A stretch of 64,000 nucleotides of DNA from Roseovarius azorensis (GTDB lineage: Bacteria; Pseudomonadota; Alphaproteobacteria; Rhodobacterales; Rhodobacteraceae), in the NCBI RefSeq assembly GCF_900109455.1, contig NZ_FOAG01000006.1:186001-250000 (forward strand), in the 5' to 3' direction. A program made the position numbers and the translations under genes. Of this stretch, positions 60,506-64,000 are shown in pieces. Positions within the stretch are counted from its first letter, which is position 1; each line of letters starts with the position of its first letter. A model generated the notes under the pieces. That model did not search any database, was not told where the DNA came from, and saw only the letters and a list, made by a program, of their open reading frames with translations.

Positions 60506-61504
60506 TTACATCCCGCTGGCAGAAGCAAGAGGTCCGGTGTTGACGTTGTTTTCATAGGTATCGAGCGCCTTGTCGATGCTACCTGCCTGCACAAAGACAT
60601 CGGCAACGCCCTTCATGAACTCCTGCGCGCCGCCGCCCAGCCATTTGGCGGAGAGTTGCTCTTCGACCGTGGGGAAGACGAAAGTGTCGATGGTCGCGGC
60701 TGTCGCCTCGACGTCCATGCCGCTGTCCTTGGCGATCACGGGCAACATCTCGTCGCGGTTGGCGGGGTCGGCCCACATTGCGTTGGCATCTGCCGTCACC
60801 TTGAGAAACTTGGCCACCAGATCAGGATTTTCCGCGACAAAGGCCGCCGGGGCCGAGGTCACGTCAAAGACCAGAATGCCCAGTTCTTCCTTTTCCGCGC
60901 CGGTCAGCAGCACATTGCCATGTTCCTTGGCGCGGCGCAGGCTGCCGCCCCAGCCGCAGAACAGATCGACCGCACCCTGTGCGATGGCCGCCGCTCCCTC
61001 GGGCGGGGCCATGTTGACCACGTCCATTTTCGCGACATCAACGCCAAAATGGTTCATCTGCTTGAGAAAGCCGTAATGCGCCGCAGTACCGAGCGGCACG
61101 GCGACCTTCTTGCCTTCGAGTTCCTTGGCGTTGGTCTTGTCGATTTCCAGCGCCTCGGCGGCGACACAGTTGTCATTGTCCGAGTAGCTGACCGCCACAT
61201 CGACGATCTGCAGATCCTGTCCGGCGCTGGTCGCCACCACGAACGGTGGCACGCCCTGGCTGACCGAAAGATGCACATCGCCCGATGCCATCGCGGCGCT
61301 CATGGCCGTTCCGGTATCGAAGGCGCGCCAGTTCACCTTGACGCCCATCTCCTCGTCATAAGTGCCCATTTCCTTGGCATACTGGAACGGCATCGGCCAT
61401 TCGAGGAAATAGGCAACGGTAATCTCCTGCGCATTGGCGATTCCGGTCCCCGCCAGAACAGCCAGTCCCGCCGCCGCTGACATCAGCTTTGATTTCAATT
61501 TCAT
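60506..61504 (-). CDS. tauA: Taurine-type ABC transporter substrate-binding protein
   Basis: 332 residues with a signal peptide (SAAAGLAVLAGTGIANAQ) and a TauA-type binding fold: EITVAYFLEWPMPFQYAKE, VNWRAFDTGTAMSAAMASGD and VVATSAGQDLQIVDVAVSYS. GGGAGAG precedes the ATG. First gene of tauABC; the aminotransferase gene is divergent 429 bases away. Imports taurine (2-aminoethanesulfonate) from the periplasm, an abundant marine osmolyte, as carbon, nitrogen and sulfur source. Confidence 0.93.
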   Translation of the reverse strand: MKLKSKLMSAAAGLAVLAGTGIANAQEITVAYFLEWPMPFQYAKEMGTYDEEMGVKVNWRAFDTGTAMSAAMASGDVHLSVSQGVPPFVVATSAGQDLQIVDVAVSYSDNDNCVAAEALEIDKTNAKELEGKKVAVPLGTAAHYGFLKQMNHFGVDVAKMDVVNMAPPEGAAAIAQGAVDLFCGWGGSLRRAKEHGNVLLTGAEKEELGILVFDVTSAPAAFVAENPDLVAKFLKVTADANAMWADPANRDEMLPVIAKDSGMDVEATAATIDTFVFPTVEEQLSAKWLGGGAQEFMKGVADVFVQAGSIDKALDTYENNVNTGPLASASGM

Positions 61505-61664
61505 TTTATACTCTCCCGTTGGTTCAAGTTCATTCTCTGCCTGGCACCGCACGTTCCGGCGGGTTCTGGTTGCGCCCGGGCTGCGACCTGAACGGCCATC
61601 CCGACGACAGGCAATAGTCAGGAGTGAAACCGATCCGCAGGCACCGATCAACGCAATAATAGCA

Positions 61665-61705
61665 GACCTAAGGTCATTTCAGTATTTCCGAAAAGAGGTT
61701 TTCGG
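61665..61705. promoter_or_regulatory. Two inverted repeats in the tauA-tpa divergent region
   Basis: GACCT-A-AGGTC (61665-61675) and CCGAAAA-4-TTTTCGG (61688-61705) are perfect inverted repeats in the 429-base gap 61505-61933. TTGGTCTTAA at 61799-61808 resembles half-sites I recall for MocR-type TauR, but only loosely. Apart from these and A+T-rich stretches, I see no gene in the gap. Confidence 0.4.
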
Positions 61706-61933
61706 ATAGCCCGAGATATGCTGTCATCAATGTGGCCCCGGGAGGAAACATTTACCTTTCAGGGTGTTAGTATGAATTTCATGTGAGGCCGCACATATTT
61801 GGTCTTAAATAATGGATTGATCTGGCCCTATCGGAATGCCCGGTTTCGCGGCTGATATGATTGTCGGAACACCCGTGTTACAGATACATGGCCCGCGTGC
61901 CCGCGCCGGGCCTCAACCTGATGGAGCATCGCC

Positions 61934-63331
61934 ATGGACGGCAAACTTCGCGACAACGACATCTCTCATGTGGTCGAGGCCGACCGCGCGCATGTCTGGC
62001 ATCATCTGATTCAGCATGCAGGCTGGACCGGCCCGGATCCCAAGGCCGATCCGCGCATCATCGTCGAGGGACGCGGCATGCGGGTCTGGGATCAGAAGGG
62101 CAAGGAGCATCTCGACGGTGTGTCGGGCGGCGTCTGGACCGTGAACGTGGGCTACGGGCGCGAGCGCATCGCCAATGCAGTGCGCGATCAGTTGATCAAA
62201 CTGCCCTATTTCGCCGGTACCGCCGGGTCGATCCCCGGCGCGCTCTTTTCCGAGAAGCTGATCTCGAAAATGCCGGGGATGAGCCGCGTTTACTACACGA
62301 ACTCCGGCTCCGAGGCGAATGAAAAGGCGTTCAAGATGGTCCGCCAGATCGCGCACAAGCGTCATGGCGGCAAGAAGCACAAGATTCTCTATCGCGACCG
62401 CGATTATCACGGCACGACGATTGCCTGCCTCTCGGCCGGCGGTCAGGACGAGCGTAATGCGCAATACGGTCCCTACACCCCCGGTTTCGTGCGGGTGCCG
62501 CATTGTCTGGAATATCGCGCGCAATGGGATCTGAGCGGAGAGGAATACGGGCTGGCCGCCGCCAATGCGATTGAAGAGGTGATCCTGCGCGAAGGCCCCG
62601 ATACGGTGGGCGCGCTCTGTCTTGAGCCGGTGACCGCCGGTGGCGGCGTGATCGTCCCGCCCGAGGGCTATTGGCCCCGCGTGCAGGAGATTTGCCGCAA
62701 ATACGACATCCTGCTGCATATCGACGAGGTGGTGTGCGGCGTCGGGCGCACCGGCACTTGGTTCGGCTATCAGCATTACGGGGTAGAGCCCGATTTCGTG
62801 ACCATGGCCAAGGGGGTGGCAAGCGGGTATGCCGCCATCGCCTGTTGTGTGACGAATGAGCGCGTGTTCGAGATGTTCCGCGATGATGCGACGGATCCGA
62901 TGAACTATTTTCGCGATATTTCCACCTTTGGCGGCTGCACCGCCGGTCCCGCCGCGGCGCTGGAAAACATGGCGATCATCGAGGAAGAGGGGCTGCTCGA
63001 CAATACCGTGGCGATGGGCGACTACATGCTCGACCAATTGCGTGCGCTCAAGGACAAGCACGCGGTCATCGGCGATGTGCGCGGCAAGGGGCTGTTTCTG
63101 GGGGCCGAACTGGTCAGCGACCGCGGCAGCAAAGAGCCCGCGCCGGAGAAACAGGTGCAGGCCGTCGTCGCCGACTGCATGGCGCAGGGCGTCGTGATCG
63201 GCGCCACCAACCGTTCGCTGCCGGGGTTCAACAACACGCTGTGTTACAGCCCGGCCCTGATCGCCACCAGAGATGATATCGACCATCTGGTGTCAGCCAC
63301 CGATCAGGCATTGACCCGCGTTTTCGGCTGA
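61934..63331 (+). CDS. tpa: Taurine-pyruvate aminotransferase
   Basis: PLP-dependent class III aminotransferase of 465 residues that transfers the amino group of taurine to pyruvate, giving sulfoacetaldehyde and alanine. The N-terminal DISHVVEADRAHVWHHLIQH is typical of Tpa. The PLP lysine is in VTMAKGVASGY, with LHIDEVVCGVGRTG upstream and YTNSGSEANEKAF earlier. Its position opposite tauABC supports the substrate. The usual next gene for sulfoacetaldehyde (xsc) is not in the window. A strong terminator follows. Confidence 0.94.
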   Translation: MDGKLRDNDISHVVEADRAHVWHHLIQHAGWTGPDPKADPRIIVEGRGMRVWDQKGKEHLDGVSGGVWTVNVGYGRERIANAVRDQLIKLPYFAGTAGSIPGALFSEKLISKMPGMSRVYYTNSGSEANEKAFKMVRQIAHKRHGGKKHKILYRDRDYHGTTIACLSAGGQDERNAQYGPYTPGFVRVPHCLEYRAQWDLSGEEYGLAAANAIEEVILREGPDTVGALCLEPVTAGGGVIVPPEGYWPRVQEICRKYDILLHIDEVVCGVGRTGTWFGYQHYGVEPDFVTMAKGVASGYAAIACCVTNERVFEMFRDDATDPMNYFRDISTFGGCTAGPAAALENMAIIEEEGLLDNTVAMGDYMLDQLRALKDKHAVIGDVRGKGLFLGAELVSDRGSKEPAPEKQVQAVVADCMAQGVVIGATNRSLPGFNNTLCYSPALIATRDDIDHLVSATDQALTRVFG

Positions 63332-63355
63332 TCCGGTTCCGGAGTTCCCTGACTG

Positions 63356-63387
63356 ACCCGGCGCGAGGCAACTGCGCCGGGTTTTTT
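63356..63387 (+). terminator. Intrinsic terminator after tpa
   Basis: ACCCGGCGC-9-GCGCCGGGT stem followed by TTTTTT, 24 bases after the tpa stop; also lies just beyond the convergent ketoacyl synthase stop at 63396. Confidence 0.9.
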
Positions 63388-63395
63388 CGCGCGCC

Positions 63396-64000
63396 TCAGG
63401 CGCGTTCGACCAGAACCGAACCCACCGAATAGCCAGCGCCAAAGGAACAGATCAGGCCACGGTCGCCGGGGGCCAGATCGTCCGAGTATTTCGAGAACGC
63501 GATGATCGACCCCGCCGACGAGGTATTGGCGTAATCCTGCAGGATATTGGGCTGCTCGCCGGGCTCTGGCACGCGGCCCAGCACCTTGCGCCCGATAAAA
63601 TCGTTCATGGCCTTGTTGGCCTGATGCAGCCAGAGACGGCGCAGGTCGGCCGCCGCAACGCCTTCGTCGTCCAGATGCGCCAGAACATGCGCCGAAACCA
63701 TCGGCAGCACCTCCTTGAACACCTTGCGCCCCTCCTGCACGAACTGCATGTCGCGCCGGTCGGCCATGCCATCGGGACGGGTGCGGCGCAGAAATCCGTT
63801 GTTGTTGCGGATGTTGTTGGAGAACTGCGTGGCACAGCGGGTCGAGCGGATGACGAAATGCGATCCCTCTGCGTCCTCGGCCGGCTCAATCAGCAGGGCG
63901 GTGCAGACATCGCCAAAAATGAAATGGCAGTCCCGGTCGCGCCATTCGAGATGCCCCGAACAGATTTCCGGGCTGACCACCAGCGCGCGGCGCGCACTGC
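63396..64000 (-). CDS. 3-oxoacyl-ACP synthase III family protein (FabH-like), 5' end cut by window edge
   Basis: The C-terminal two thirds (about 201 codons) of a thiolase-fold condensing enzyme. The catalytic His (LWLHQANKAM) and Asn (QDYANTSSAGSI) of the FabH triad are present, and the glycine-rich C-terminus is CSFGAGYSVGSVLVERA. The catalytic Cys lies beyond position 64000. Sequence such as HVLAHLDDEGV and a longish linker differ from housekeeping FabH, so it may be a specialised ketoacyl synthase. It converges with tpa. Confidence 0.88.
   Translation of the reverse strand, partial: SARRALVVSPEICSGHLEWRDRDCHFIFGDVCTALLIEPAEDAEGSHFVIRSTRCATQFSNNIRNNNGFLRRTRPDGMADRRDMQFVQEGRKVFKEVLPMVSAHVLAHLDDEGVAAADLRRLWLHQANKAMNDFIGRKVLGRVPEPGEQPNILQDYANTSSAGSIIAFSKYSDDLAPGDRGLICSFGAGYSVGSVLVERA

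Overview
The window looks like chromosomal DNA from a Roseobacter-group (Rhodobacteraceae) alphaproteobacterium. The evidence is high G+C throughout, the fnrL-hemN-ccoNOQP-ccoGHIS aerobic/microaerobic neighbourhood, a membrane-anchored c552-type cytochrome with an acidic linker, taurine-pyruvate aminotransferase next to tauABC, and a small SRP RNA of the alphaproteobacterial type. No prophage, insertion sequence, CRISPR array, tRNA or rRNA was seen. It reads as core and metabolic chromosome.

Layout. 1-5.3 kb: a leftward stress/envelope operon (rpiA, gor, hflK, hflC, a DUF2065 protein and a partial DegP/HtrA protease). 5.4-7.3 kb: a compact locus of unknown function, with small secreted proteins transcribed away from a one-TM protein whose N-terminus looks like a DNA-binding domain and whose C-terminus is periplasmic. 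Two inverted repeats lie between them. 7.3-11.8 kb: SRP RNA overlapping the 3' end of a cyclic-nucleotide phosphodiesterase/nucleotidase gene, then nudC, an SRPBCC protein and a GntR regulator. 12-15.5 kb: an NCS1 nucleobase-type permease, a duplicated intergenic block carrying palindromic TGACATGTCA boxes, an alpha/beta-hydrolase-LuxR fusion with a likely non-AUG start, and a small secreted protein. 15.6-17.6 kb: pheA and a di-haem membrane cytochrome c. 17.7-23.5 kb: a yejABEF-type peptide ABC importer operon.

23.5-36.4 kb is the microaerobic respiration block: hemN and fnrL diverge around one FNR box, ccoNOQP follows two FNR boxes, and ccoGHIS follows a near-consensus FNR box. A thioredoxin-fold protein, a Usp protein, a LysR regulator and a 55-residue protein are interspersed. 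36.4-37.9 kb holds a DacA-type carboxypeptidase with a SPOR-like tail.

38-48.2 kb is a complete reductive pyrimidine degradation module: PreT/PreA (uracil to dihydrouracil), dihydropyrimidinase, N-carbamoyl-beta-alanine amidohydrolase, an ABC importer with two different permeases, and a RutR-type repressor. Two operator-like palindromes resembling the E. coli RutR site lie before hyuC/rutR and before preT. 48.3-58.3 kb: a FadR-type GntR regulator, cobO, small proteins, a GNAT enzyme, HupE, SMC, a YbjN protein, proC, a CsaA-type protein and a D-2-hydroxyacid dehydrogenase. 58.3-63.3 kb: tauABC facing away from tpa, without an adjacent tauR or xsc. The window ends inside a FabH-like ketoacyl synthase.
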